The position numbers were made by a program, and so were the translations under genes. Below are positions 8,087 to 16,110 of a stretch of 64,000 nt of DNA, one piece after another. How positions within the stretch are numbered: the first letter of the stretch is position 1; each line of letters begins with the position of its first letter. The notes beneath the pieces were generated by a model, which ran no database searches, was not told the origin of the DNA, and saw nothing but the letters and a program-made list of their open reading frames with translations. The stretch comes from Polaromonas eurypsychrophila. GTDB lineage: Bacteria; Pseudomonadota; Gammaproteobacteria; Burkholderiales; Burkholderiaceae_C. The stretch is taken from contig NZ_BMIG01000005.1 of NCBI RefSeq assembly GCF_014641715.1, positions 1 through 64,000 of the forward strand. The letters run 5' to 3'.

Positions 8087-8775
8087 ACAAGCTCTCCTTT
8101 GACAAAAATCTCGGCTTCAGGCGGCAGCGGGCCGTTGAAGAAGTCATGCGTGGGCAGGTCTGCCAGCAGGCGGCCCTGCTCCAGGTAGATCACGCGACTG
8201 GCCAGGCGCTTGACCTGGCCCAGGTTGTGGCTGCTGAAAATCAGCGTCATGCCGGACTGCGCAAATTCCGCCATCAGGGCCTCGACCTCGCGTTTGGCGG
8301 CTGGGTCCAGGCTGGCCGTCGGTTCGTCAAGCAGTAGCACGTCGGGCCGCAGTGCCCAGGCGCGCGCCAGCGCCAGCCGCTGCTGCTGCCCGCCCGACAG
8401 CGCCTTGGCATTGCGCTGCGCCAATGCCAGCAGGCCGACACGTTCGAGCGCACTGAGCGCCTGGGTCGTGGCTTTTTTCCAGGCCATGCCCTTGAGCCAC
8501 ATGCCCAGCGCCACATTGGTCTGGGCGTTGGCACGCAACATGTAGGGATGCTGGAACAACATGGCCTGGCGTGCCGCCACATCAACCTGCAGGCTGCCGG
8601 TGCTGGGCCGCACCAGGCCGTGCAAGGTGCGCAGCAAGGTACTTTTGCCGCTGCCATTGGAGCCGACCAGCGCGACGCGCTCACCGGCCTGGATGCGCAG
8701 GTCGCAGGCTTTTATTGCCTGCACCTTGCCGAAGGTCACCCCCACGGTTTTCAGATCGAACAGCGGCTTCATCAA
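8083..8775 (-). CDS. tupC: tungstate ABC transporter ATP-binding protein TupC
   Basis: 230 residues. The ATPase of the importer. Walker A GSNGSGKST (~residues 38-46), signature ALSGGQQQRLALARA, Walker B VLLLDEPTASLD and the H-loop FSSHNL are all present, so it should be active. It overlaps tupB by 4 bp at its start and tupA by 4 bp at its end. The name comes from the operon; the ATPase alone would not separate tungstate from molybdate or phosphate systems. Confidence 0.88.
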   Translation of the reverse strand: MMKPLFDLKTVGVTFGKVQAIKACDLRIQAGERVALVGSNGSGKSTLLRTLHGLVRPSTGSLQVDVAARQAMLFQHPYMLRANAQTNVALGMWLKGMAWKKATTQALSALERVGLLALAQRNAKALSGGQQQRLALARAWALRPDVLLLDEPTASLDPAAKREVEALMAEFAQSGMTLIFSSHNLGQVKRLASRVIYLEQGRLLADLPTHDFFNGPLPPEAEIFVKGELV

Positions 8776-9524
8776 CCGCCTCCCTGTCGCTGCAGGCTGG
8801 CGCTTTCGGGTGGCGGCGCGTGGTCGTCCAGGCGCTCACGCCAGCGCCGCACCAGCGCAATCAGCACATTGAGCAACAGCACCACGGCCAGCAGCAGCAG
8901 CCCCAGCGCCAAAGCCAGCGGCAGGTCGCCCTTGCTGGTCTCCAGCGCGATCGCGGTGGTCATCACCCGCGTGAAGCCGTCGATGTTGCCGCCGACCACC
9001 ATCACCGCACCGACCTCGGAGATGGCACGGCCAAAGGCGGCGATCAGCACCGTCAGCAGGGTGTAACGCTCGTCCCAGAGCAGCAGCAGGCTGCGCATGC
9101 CCTTGCCCGCGCCCAGTGACTGGAACTGCTCGCCGTGCAGGCGGTCGGCGTCTTCAATGGTCTGACGCACCAGCGCCGTCACCACCGGCAGCACCAGTAC
9201 GGTCTGCGCCAGCACCATGGCCTTGAAGGAAAACAGCCAGCCCAGAAAACCCAGCGGCCCGGAGCGCGACAGCAGCAGGTAAACCACCAGCCCAACCACC
9301 ACCGAGGGCAGCGCCAGCAAGGTATTGAGCAGCGTCAGCACCACGTCGCGGCCGCGAAAGCGCGCCACACCCAGCCAGGCGCCCAGCACCAGGCCGGCGC
9401 TGCAGGCCAGCAGGCAGGCGCAGGCGCTGACGGCCAGCGACCGCAGCACAATGCTGCCGAGCAGGGGATCGAAGGAGGCAATCAGCGAGAAAGCTGTGCT
9501 GACGCTGTCTGAGAAGGTGTTCAT
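8772..9524 (-). CDS. tupB: tungstate ABC transporter permease TupB
   Basis: 250 residues. An integral membrane permease with about five to six hydrophobic segments and the ABC coupling motif around ERYTLLTVLIAAFGRAISEVGAVMVVGGN. Translation probably starts at MNTFSDSVST (9524). The same frame stays open far upstream, but that part is antisense to the regulator gene; an alternative ATG 17 codons upstream (MASRNPPAYD) cannot be excluded because neither start has a good ribosome binding site. It is first in the tupBCA operon, divergent from the ModE-like regulator with about 140 bp between the starts. Confidence 0.88.
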   Translation of the reverse strand: MNTFSDSVSTAFSLIASFDPLLGSIVLRSLAVSACACLLACSAGLVLGAWLGVARFRGRDVVLTLLNTLLALPSVVVGLVVYLLLSRSGPLGFLGWLFSFKAMVLAQTVLVLPVVTALVRQTIEDADRLHGEQFQSLGAGKGMRSLLLLWDERYTLLTVLIAAFGRAISEVGAVMVVGGNIDGFTRVMTTAIALETSKGDLPLALALGLLLLAVVLLLNVLIALVRRWRERLDDHAPPPESASLQRQGGG

Positions 9525-9541
9525 GCGAAACGGAAAAGTGA

Positions 9542-9586
9542 GCCTATCGTAGGCGGGCGGATTCCTTGAAGCCATCGGGAATCCCG
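9542..9586. promoter_or_regulatory. candidate operator region between tupB and its regulator
   Basis: Two short perfect dyads lie in the divergent gap: GCCTATCGTAGGC at 9542-9554 and CGGGAATCCCG at 9576-9586. Either could be the binding site of the adjacent ModE-like regulator. Neither resembles the E. coli ModE box, so this is a positional guess. Confidence 0.25.
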
Positions 9587-9662
9587 AGCTATGAAGCCCT
9601 GTGCATAGGTGCGGCAGACCGGTGTGGGAGCTGCGCCCATAATCAATACTCACCTTCCTGCC

Positions 9663-10772
9663 ATGCACAAAGTCGAACTCTCCTACCTGCTGTCGCCCGA
9701 ACGCGGCAAAGACGCACTGATCCGCAACCCGTTGATGGACCTGCTGCACGCGGTGCGCGAGCAGGGTTCCATCACCAAAGCCGCTCACGCGCTGGACCTG
9801 TCCTACCGCCATGTCTGGGGCGCGCTCAAGAAGTGGGAGCAGACACTGGGCCGCACGCTGATCGTCTGGGACAAGGGCCAGCGCGCACAACTCACCGAGT
9901 TTGGCGAGAAACTGCTGTGGGCCGAGCGCCAGGCCCAGGCCCGGCTGGCGCCGCAGATTGAAGCGCTGCGCGGCGACATCGAGCGCGCGTTTTCCACCGC
10001 CTTTGATGACGACGCCCATGTACTGACGCTGTATGCCAGCCATGACGCTGCGCTGAGCGCGCTGCGCGACGAGGCGGCGGCGCGCCGCCTGCATCTGGAC
10101 ATCCGTTTCATGGGCAGCGTGGACGCGATCGCCGCGCTCAACAGCGGGCGCTGCATGATGGCCGGCTTTCACACGCTGGACCGGCCAAGCACCAGCTCGC
10201 TGGCCGCGCGCACTTACCGCAACCTGCTCAAGCCGGGTCTGCACAAGCTGATTGGTTTTGCCCACCGCAAGCAGGGCCTGATCGTCGCCAAGGGCAACCC
10301 GCGGCGGATTCGGCAACTGGCCGACATGCAGCAGCCTGGCCTGCGTTATGTCAACCGCGCTGAAGGTACCGGCACCCGTGTGCTGCTCGATGAATTGCTG
10401 GCGCAGGACGGGCTGGGTGCGGGCAAGCTGCGCGGCTACGACAGCCAGGAGCCGTCGCACACCGCGGTCGCCCAGGCCGTGGCCAGCGGTGCGGCCGATG
10501 GCGGGCTCGGCATCGAAGCCGCCGCGCGTGAAAAAGGCCTGGACTTCGTGCCGCTGGTGCAGGAACGTTATCACCTGGTCTGCCTGAAGTCGGCGCTGCC
10601 GCAAGCGCCGGTGCAGGCCCTGCTGGCTGAGCTGCAAAGCGCCGCCTGGCAGAACACGCTGGCCCGCCTGCCCGGTTACACCGGCGACCAGGCGCAAAGC
10701 GGCCAGGTGCTGTCGCTGCGGGCGATGTTGCCGTGGTGGAATTACCGGAAAGCCAAAATCTCTCATTCCTGA
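9663..10772 (+). CDS. ModE-like HTH regulator fused to a substrate-binding domain, probable tungstate/molybdate regulator
   Basis: 369 residues. Residues ~15-100 form a ModE/LysR-type winged helix (MDLLHAVREQGSITKAAHAL, then SYRHVWGALKKWE). The rest is a periplasmic-binding-protein-like domain of the PF12727 type (AGFHTLDRP, NRAEGTGTRVLLDELL, then HTAVAQAVASGAADGGLGIE). No signal peptide, so the ligand domain senses oxyanion in the cytoplasm. It is divergent from tupBCA, which argues for control of that operon. The ATG at 9663 is chosen because the HTH alignment begins soon after; an extension to 9609 is possible. Confidence 0.82.
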   Translation: MHKVELSYLLSPERGKDALIRNPLMDLLHAVREQGSITKAAHALDLSYRHVWGALKKWEQTLGRTLIVWDKGQRAQLTEFGEKLLWAERQAQARLAPQIEALRGDIERAFSTAFDDDAHVLTLYASHDAALSALRDEAAARRLHLDIRFMGSVDAIAALNSGRCMMAGFHTLDRPSTSSLAARTYRNLLKPGLHKLIGFAHRKQGLIVAKGNPRRIRQLADMQQPGLRYVNRAEGTGTRVLLDELLAQDGLGAGKLRGYDSQEPSHTAVAQAVASGAADGGLGIEAAAREKGLDFVPLVQERYHLVCLKSALPQAPVQALLAELQSAAWQNTLARLPGYTGDQAQSGQVLSLRAMLPWWNYRKAKISHS

Positions 10773-10776
10773 GAGT

Positions 10777-10830
10777 GTTTTGGGCCCCGGCCCTTGGTAG
10801 ACGTGCGCGGTCAGCTACTGAATTCATAGC
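10777..10830 (-). repeat. 54-bp dispersed repeat, divergent copy B
   Basis: Read on the minus strand it begins GCTATGAATTCAGTAGCTGA and ends near GGGGCCCAAAAC. The first 18 bases fit the family well and the rest is more diverged than in the other copies, so this assignment is tentative. Confidence 0.4.
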
Positions 10831-10849
10831 AAATTTATCGCCTGATCTG

Positions 10850-11516
10850 TCATCCCGGACTGGATCCGGGATCCATGGTCGATAACTCGTGCTGTTGGGG
10901 TGTGCCTACAAGCCGGGTCTCGCCCCGGCGGGCGACTTACTTTTCTTTGCTTCGCCAAAGAAACCTAAGGAAAAGAAAGGCGATCCGATGGTCTGGGTCC
11001 TTCCGCTTCGCTCCAGGCAACCTGCGGTGCTCGCCGAAAGCGGGGTCGAGCTCGAACTCGGCTTCGCCTCAGACAATCGCTCGCCCTGATCCACTTTCGG
11101 CTGCGCTCCTCGGCCCAGCCCGACGGGTGGGGCAGAGAAATACCAATACCAATTCTGGGAGGCGAGGACGCGCAAAGCGCGCCTCGCCGGAGCCCGATTC
11201 GTACCCGAATCCGGCCCCGCTCCCATACCCACCACCCTTCTGTATGCGCCGAGGAGCGGAGGTCCAGACGGATCAGGACGGGCGATTGTCTGAGCGCAGC
11301 GAGTTCGAGCCCGGCCCCGGCTGGATCGAGCACCGCAGGTTGCCCGCAGCGAAGCGGAGGGACGCAGACAGCAGGGTCGCCTTTTCTTTTGCTTACTTTT
11401 CTTTTGGCGACGCAAAAGAAAAGTGAGTTGCCGCCGGGCAACCCCCGGCCAGCAGGCGCAGGCACACCCGACCGCACGAGCAGGCCAACATGGATCCCGG
11501 ATCAAGTCCGGGATGA
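10850..11516. repeat. large imperfect inverted repeat (arms ~265 bp)
   Basis: The left arm (10850-11114) and right arm (11248-11516) are imperfect reverse complements. Each ends in a CATCCCGGA/TCCGGGATGA palindrome and contains CCGCAGGTTGCCCG-type sequence, a GGCGACGCAAAAGAAAAG hairpin block and GAGTTCGAGC near GATTGTCTGAG. A third copy, in the right-arm orientation, lies at 31858-32126. The 130-bp centre differs. Several open frames cross it on both strands, but they follow the repeat rather than any protein family, so no gene is called between the regulator and ndh. Confidence 0.8.
11395..11424 (+). terminator. strong A/T hairpin inside the repeat arm
   Basis: ACTTTTCTTTT (11395-11405) pairs perfectly with AAAAGAAAAGT (11414-11424) across an 8-base loop. 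The same hairpin recurs in the copy at 32.0 kb and, less perfectly, in the left arm. Its shape suits a transcription stop, but there is no following T run. Confidence 0.35.
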
Positions 11517-11599
11517 CTGACATCCCGAGCCCTCCCACGCCAGTTACCATGGAGCCACAACAACATTGCCGGCCACTTGAGGCCGGAGAGGAAAAACTC

Positions 11600-12910
11600 A
11601 TGCAACGCATCGTCATCGTCGGAGGGGGCGCCGGCGGGCTGGCACTGGCCACCCAGCTTGGCAAACATCTGGGCAAAAAAGGTCTGGCCGAGATCACGCT
11701 GGTCGATGCGGCGCGCACCCATGTGTGGAAGCCGCTGCTGCACCAGCTAGCCGCAGGCAGCTTCGACACCCATGCCGAGGAAATCGAGTACCTGGCGCAG
11801 GCGCGCTGGAACCATTTCAAGTTTCGCCTGGGTCGGCTCGAAGGCCTGGACCGCGCGAGCAAAACCCTGCAGCTCGCCGCCAGCCACGACGAGGCCGGCC
11901 GCGAGATCACGCCGGCGCAGGAGCTGGGCTACGACACGCTGGTGATTGCCGTCGGCAGCCAGACCAACGACTTCGGCACACTGGGCGCGGCCGAACACAC
12001 GATCAAGCTGGACAGCCCGCAGGCCGCCAAACGCTTCAACGACCGCCTGATCAACGCCTGCATACGCGCGCAGACCGTGCCGCGTGTTGCGGGCAGCGGC
12101 CGCCTGACGGTGGCCATCGTCGGCGGCGGCGCCACCGGCGTGGAACTCGCCGCCGAGCTGCACGCATCGGCGCGCGTGCTGGCCAACTACGGCTTTGACC
12201 ACATCCACCCGGAAAAAGACTTGCAGATCGTGCTGGTGGAGGCCGCGCCGCGCCTGCTGGCGCAACTGCCCGAGCGCCTGAGCGAATCGGCGCTGCGCGA
12301 GTTGCGCAAGCTGGCCATCGAGGTGCACACCAATGAAAAAGTGGTCGAAGTCACTGAAGGCAGCCTGAAGATGGCCAGCGGCAAGGTGATTTCGTCGAGC
12401 CTCACGGTCTGGGCCGCCGGGGTCAAGGCCGGCGACTTCCTGAAAACGCTGGGCGGCGATCAGCCGCTGGAAACCAACCGGCTTAATCAGCTGGTTGTCA
12501 ACGGCAACCTGCAGAGCACGCACGACGCCAGCATTTTCGCCTTCGGCGACTGCGCCGCCTGCCAGCAACCGGACGGCACCTGGGTGCCGCCGCGCGCCCA
12601 GGCCGCCTACCAGCAGGCCATGTACCTGGTGAAGGCGCTGCCACGCCTGCAGCGCGGCGAACCGGTCTCGCCCTTTGTGTTCCGGGACCAGGGTTCGCTG
12701 GTCTCGCTGTCCGAATATTCCTCGGTCGGCAGTCTGATGGGCAGCCTGACCAAGGGCAGTTTTTTCATCGAAGGCCAGCTCGCCAAAGTGATGTACTGGG
12801 CGCTGCACAAGCAGCACCAGCTGGCGCTGGGCGGCTGGAAGAAAACCGCGCTGATCACCTTGTCAGAAATGATTGACCGCACCTACCGCCCGCGCATCAA
12901 GTTGCACTGA
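11600..12910 (+). CDS. ndh: NADH dehydrogenase type II (NDH-2)
   Basis: 436 residues. A membrane-associated flavoprotein that passes electrons from NADH to quinone without pumping protons. The FAD-binding motif IVIVGGGAGGLALATQLGKH is at the N-terminus and the second Rossmann motif AIVGGGATGVELAAEL sits near residue 175. FAFGDCAA (~residue 315) is the FAD-contacting segment of the family. The C-terminal ~60 residues (SLTKGSFFIEGQLAKVMYW) form the membrane-anchoring part. GGAGAGG nine bases before the ATG at 11600 fixes the start, although the frame is open further upstream within the inverted repeat. Confidence 0.92.
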   Translation: MQRIVIVGGGAGGLALATQLGKHLGKKGLAEITLVDAARTHVWKPLLHQLAAGSFDTHAEEIEYLAQARWNHFKFRLGRLEGLDRASKTLQLAASHDEAGREITPAQELGYDTLVIAVGSQTNDFGTLGAAEHTIKLDSPQAAKRFNDRLINACIRAQTVPRVAGSGRLTVAIVGGGATGVELAAELHASARVLANYGFDHIHPEKDLQIVLVEAAPRLLAQLPERLSESALRELRKLAIEVHTNEKVVEVTEGSLKMASGKVISSSLTVWAAGVKAGDFLKTLGGDQPLETNRLNQLVVNGNLQSTHDASIFAFGDCAACQQPDGTWVPPRAQAAYQQAMYLVKALPRLQRGEPVSPFVFRDQGSLVSLSEYSSVGSLMGSLTKGSFFIEGQLAKVMYWALHKQHQLALGGWKKTALITLSEMIDRTYRPRIKLH

Positions 12911-12948
12911 TAATCAGCGAATATTTTTTCAACCCAACGGAGAACACC

Positions 12949-13092
12949 ATGGCAAAAGGACAGCAAAACAAGGACAAGATGGTCAAAAAACCGAGGAAGG
13001 ATACGGCACCCCCAAAAGCCGTCTCGCCCGATGCGGTGCGTCCAACCATCGTCACTCAGGTACCCCTGCGCGGCAAACTGAAAAACAAATAA
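12949..13092 (+). CDS. small basic protein (47 aa), unknown
   Basis: A 47-residue, lysine-rich protein with the pattern MAKGQQNKDKMVKKPRKD, then a proline stretch and PTIVTQVPLRGKLKNK. CGGAGAACACC before the ATG is a good ribosome binding site. It follows ndh by 38 bp and may be co-transcribed with it. No membrane segment or signal. Its charge suggests contact with nucleic acid or ribosomes, but that is only inference from composition. Confidence 0.65.
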   Translation: MAKGQQNKDKMVKKPRKDTAPPKAVSPDAVRPTIVTQVPLRGKLKNK

Positions 13093-13095
13093 ACA

Positions 13096-13188
13096 GGCCC
13101 CCACGCTTGTCACTTCGTGTACTGCGCTGCCCCCCGAGGGGGCGCTGCGCCTGCGGGCCGGCAGAGCCGGACCCGCGGCCCCGGCTGG
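13096..13188 (-). repeat. composite intergenic repeat (second half only, reverse)
   Basis: Carries on the plus strand GGCCCCCACGCTTGTCACTTC, the CCCCCGAGGGGGCGCTGCGCC block and GCCGGCAGAGCCGGACCCGC, matching the 3' half of the unit at 3894-4044 in reverse. It separates the 47-residue gene from the VF530 gene. Confidence 0.65.
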
Positions 13189-13213
13189 TAAAGACAAAAG
13201 CTCGGCCATCGCC

Positions 13214-13480
13214 ATGACCGAGCAGCCCGGCAACCCATTACACGGCGTCACGCTGGAAGCCATGGTCACCGCGCTGTCGGACCACTATGGCTGGGAAGAG
13301 CTCGGCCAGCGCATCGCCATTCGCTGCTTCACCTTTGAGCCCAGCGTGCCGTCCAGCCTGAAATTCCTGCGCAAGACGCCGTGGGCCCGCGAGAAGGTGG
13401 AAGGCCTTTACCTGTTCATGCTGCGTGAGCAGCGGCGCGCTGCGCCCACCGTGCACAACTTCCCGCCGCCCAAGGCCTGA
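13214..13480 (+). CDS. VF530 family DNA-binding protein (DUF2132)
   Basis: 88 residues. A close match to the small VF530/DUF2132 family (PF09905): NPLHGVTLEAMVTAL, HYGWEELGQRIAIRCF, then PSVPSSLKFLRKTPWAREKV. The solved family member has a helical fold proposed to bind DNA; the cellular role is unknown. No clear operon partner; it converges with atpE, the two stops being 11 bp apart. Confidence 0.9.
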   Translation: MTEQPGNPLHGVTLEAMVTALSDHYGWEELGQRIAIRCFTFEPSVPSSLKFLRKTPWAREKVEGLYLFMLREQRRAAPTVHNFPPPKA

Positions 13481-13491
13481 GTCTGGAGCCC

Positions 13492-14474
<983 letters not shown>

Positions 14475-14541
14475 CAAACCGGTGCCAGACTGGAACTTCA
14501 GCGCTTTTGAAGCCTCCCACACCGATCACCGGAGAGCCTCC

Positions 14542-15186
14542 ATGCGACCAATACCGTCCCCTTTCCCGCCCACGCTGCTGAGCCGTCGCACCGTGGCCGC
14601 AGCGCTGGTGGCAGCGCCTGCCCTGTGGCTGGGGTTGCGCGCCCAACCGGCCGCCGCCCGGCGCGCCACCCCGTCGCAAACCGAAGGGCCTTATTACCCG
14701 GTGGCCCCGCCCAAAGACAGCGACAACGATTTGCTGCGCAACGGCACGCTGGTCTACCCCGAAGGACAAAGCGCCTGGATCGAGGGACAGGTCAGTGACC
14801 TGACCGGCAAGCCGGTGGCCGGTGCCCGTGTCGAGATCTGGCAGTGCGACCACGCCGGCCACTACCACCACCCCGGCGACGGCGACCGGGCGGACCGGCG
14901 CTTCCAGGGTTTCGGCAGTATCGCGGTGGGCGCCGACGGGCGCTACCGCTTTCGCACGCTCAAACCGGTGGCCTATGCCGGCCGCACGCCGCACATCCAT
15001 GTGAAGGTCAAACTCGGTCAGCGCGAACTGCTGACCACGCAGTTGTATGTGGCCGGTGATGCCGGCAACACCCGCGATTTTCTGTGGCGCCGGCTCGATG
15101 AAACCGAGCGGGCGGCGCTGACCGTGCCGTTCACGGCAGCAAGCGATGGCCTGCGCGCGAACTTTCCTATCGTCGTGGCGGCCTGA
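14542..15186 (+). CDS. Tat-exported intradiol dioxygenase-like protein
   Basis: 214 residues. Matches the protocatechuate 3,4-dioxygenase/intradiol ring-cleavage family (PF00775). The entry motif TEGPYYP, then AGARVEIWQCDHAGHYHH, GRYRFRTLKPVAY and PHIHVKVKL supply two tyrosines and two histidines in the positions of the Fe(III) ligands. The leader LLSRRTVAAALVAAPALWLG is a twin-arginine signal, so the protein is exported folded, which is unusual for catabolic dioxygenases. GGAGA precedes the ATG. There are no aromatic-degradation neighbours, so the substrate is open. Confidence 0.82.
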   Translation: MRPIPSPFPPTLLSRRTVAAALVAAPALWLGLRAQPAAARRATPSQTEGPYYPVAPPKDSDNDLLRNGTLVYPEGQSAWIEGQVSDLTGKPVAGARVEIWQCDHAGHYHHPGDGDRADRRFQGFGSIAVGADGRYRFRTLKPVAYAGRTPHIHVKVKLGQRELLTTQLYVAGDAGNTRDFLWRRLDETERAALTVPFTAASDGLRANFPIVVAA

Positions 15187-15234
15187 AGGCCACAAACCGG
15201 CATGCCGGTGCCGTTTGTCATTAATATCGTGGTT

Positions 15235-15990
15235 ATGAATCACCAACTTTTTATCCTGACGGGCGCCTCGCGCGGCATGGGCTTGGCCATGGCGCGGCAA
15301 TTGCTCCAACCTGGCCACACCTTGCTGTGCATCTCGCGCAAGACCAACGACACCCTGGCCGCACAGGCCAAGCTGGCAGGCGCCACAATGCTGCAGTGGC
15401 CGCAGGACCTGGCACACAGCGTCGACCTCAGCGCGCGGCTGGAGCAATGGCTGCGCGAGCAGTCCGCCGAAGGTTTCACCGGCGCCGTATTGATCAACAA
15501 CGCCGGCATGATCCCGCGCATCGGGCCGCTGAGCGATGCCGATGCCGACGACCTGCACCTGGGCCTGGCGGTCGGGCTGGAAGCCCCCATGCAACTGACC
15601 GCCGCCTTCCTGCGCGCCACCGAGAACTGGACAGCGAAACGCAAGGTGCTCAACATCTCTTCCGGACTGGGCCGCAAGGCCATGGCGTCCCAGTCGATTT
15701 ATTGCGCGGCCAAGGCCGGCATGGACCACTTCACGCGCTGCGTCGCGCTGGAGGAAGCGCTCAAGCCGAACGGCGCCACCGTCTGCTCGCTAGCGCCCGG
15801 CGTGATCGACACCGACATGCAAACCCAGTTGCGCGGCGCCGACGCAGCAGCGTTTCCGGACCAGGGCAACTTCATCAACCTCAAGGACAGAGGCTTGCTA
15901 ACCTCGCCCGAGGAAGCCGCCGCCCGCATCCTGGCCTTCCTGGCCAGGCCGGATTTCGGCAGCCAGCCGGTGGCAGACGTCCGGGACTGA
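15235..15990 (+). CDS. short-chain dehydrogenase/reductase
   Basis: 251 residues. A Rossmann-fold NAD(P)-dependent oxidoreductase of the SDR superfamily. The cofactor motif TGASRGMG is at residues ~9-16, NNAGM follows in the middle and the catalytic YxxxK is in SIYCAAKAG after the serine of NISSGLG. The pattern is closest to sepiapterin/benzil-reductase-like SDRs. The ATG at 15235 is chosen because FILTGASRG follows directly; an in-frame ATG at 15202 is less likely. Substrate unknown. Confidence 0.85.
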   Translation: MNHQLFILTGASRGMGLAMARQLLQPGHTLLCISRKTNDTLAAQAKLAGATMLQWPQDLAHSVDLSARLEQWLREQSAEGFTGAVLINNAGMIPRIGPLSDADADDLHLGLAVGLEAPMQLTAAFLRATENWTAKRKVLNISSGLGRKAMASQSIYCAAKAGMDHFTRCVALEEALKPNGATVCSLAPGVIDTDMQTQLRGADAAAFPDQGNFINLKDRGLLTSPEEAAARILAFLARPDFGSQPVADVRD

Positions 15991-15996
15991 CTCTTT

Positions 15997-16050
15997 GCTA
16001 CGGTTTTGATAGCTTCTGGCCCATGACGCATATGGGCTGGAGGCCGATTT
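15997..16050 (+). repeat. 54-bp dispersed repeat, copy C
   Basis: Starts GCTACGGTTTTGATAGCTTC and ends ATGGGCTGGAGGCCGATTT, just after the SDR stop codon. A strong match to copies A and E. Confidence 0.75.
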
Positions 16051-16110
16051 TCTTGATGGATCGGCGGAACGCGCTGGGGCTACCTTGCCAGCACCACTGA
16101 AGGCTGCGGT

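Noticed and set aside
9525..10766. A 664-residue minus-strand frame that would extend tupB far upstream
   Set aside because: Only the last 250 residues match a permease. The rest is antisense to the ModE-like regulator and has the composition of a high-GC shadow frame.
10875..11910. Open frames of 158-334 codons across the inverted repeat on both strands
   Set aside because: They follow the repeat arms, change frame between copies and in part run antisense through ndh. No family pattern or ribosome binding site.
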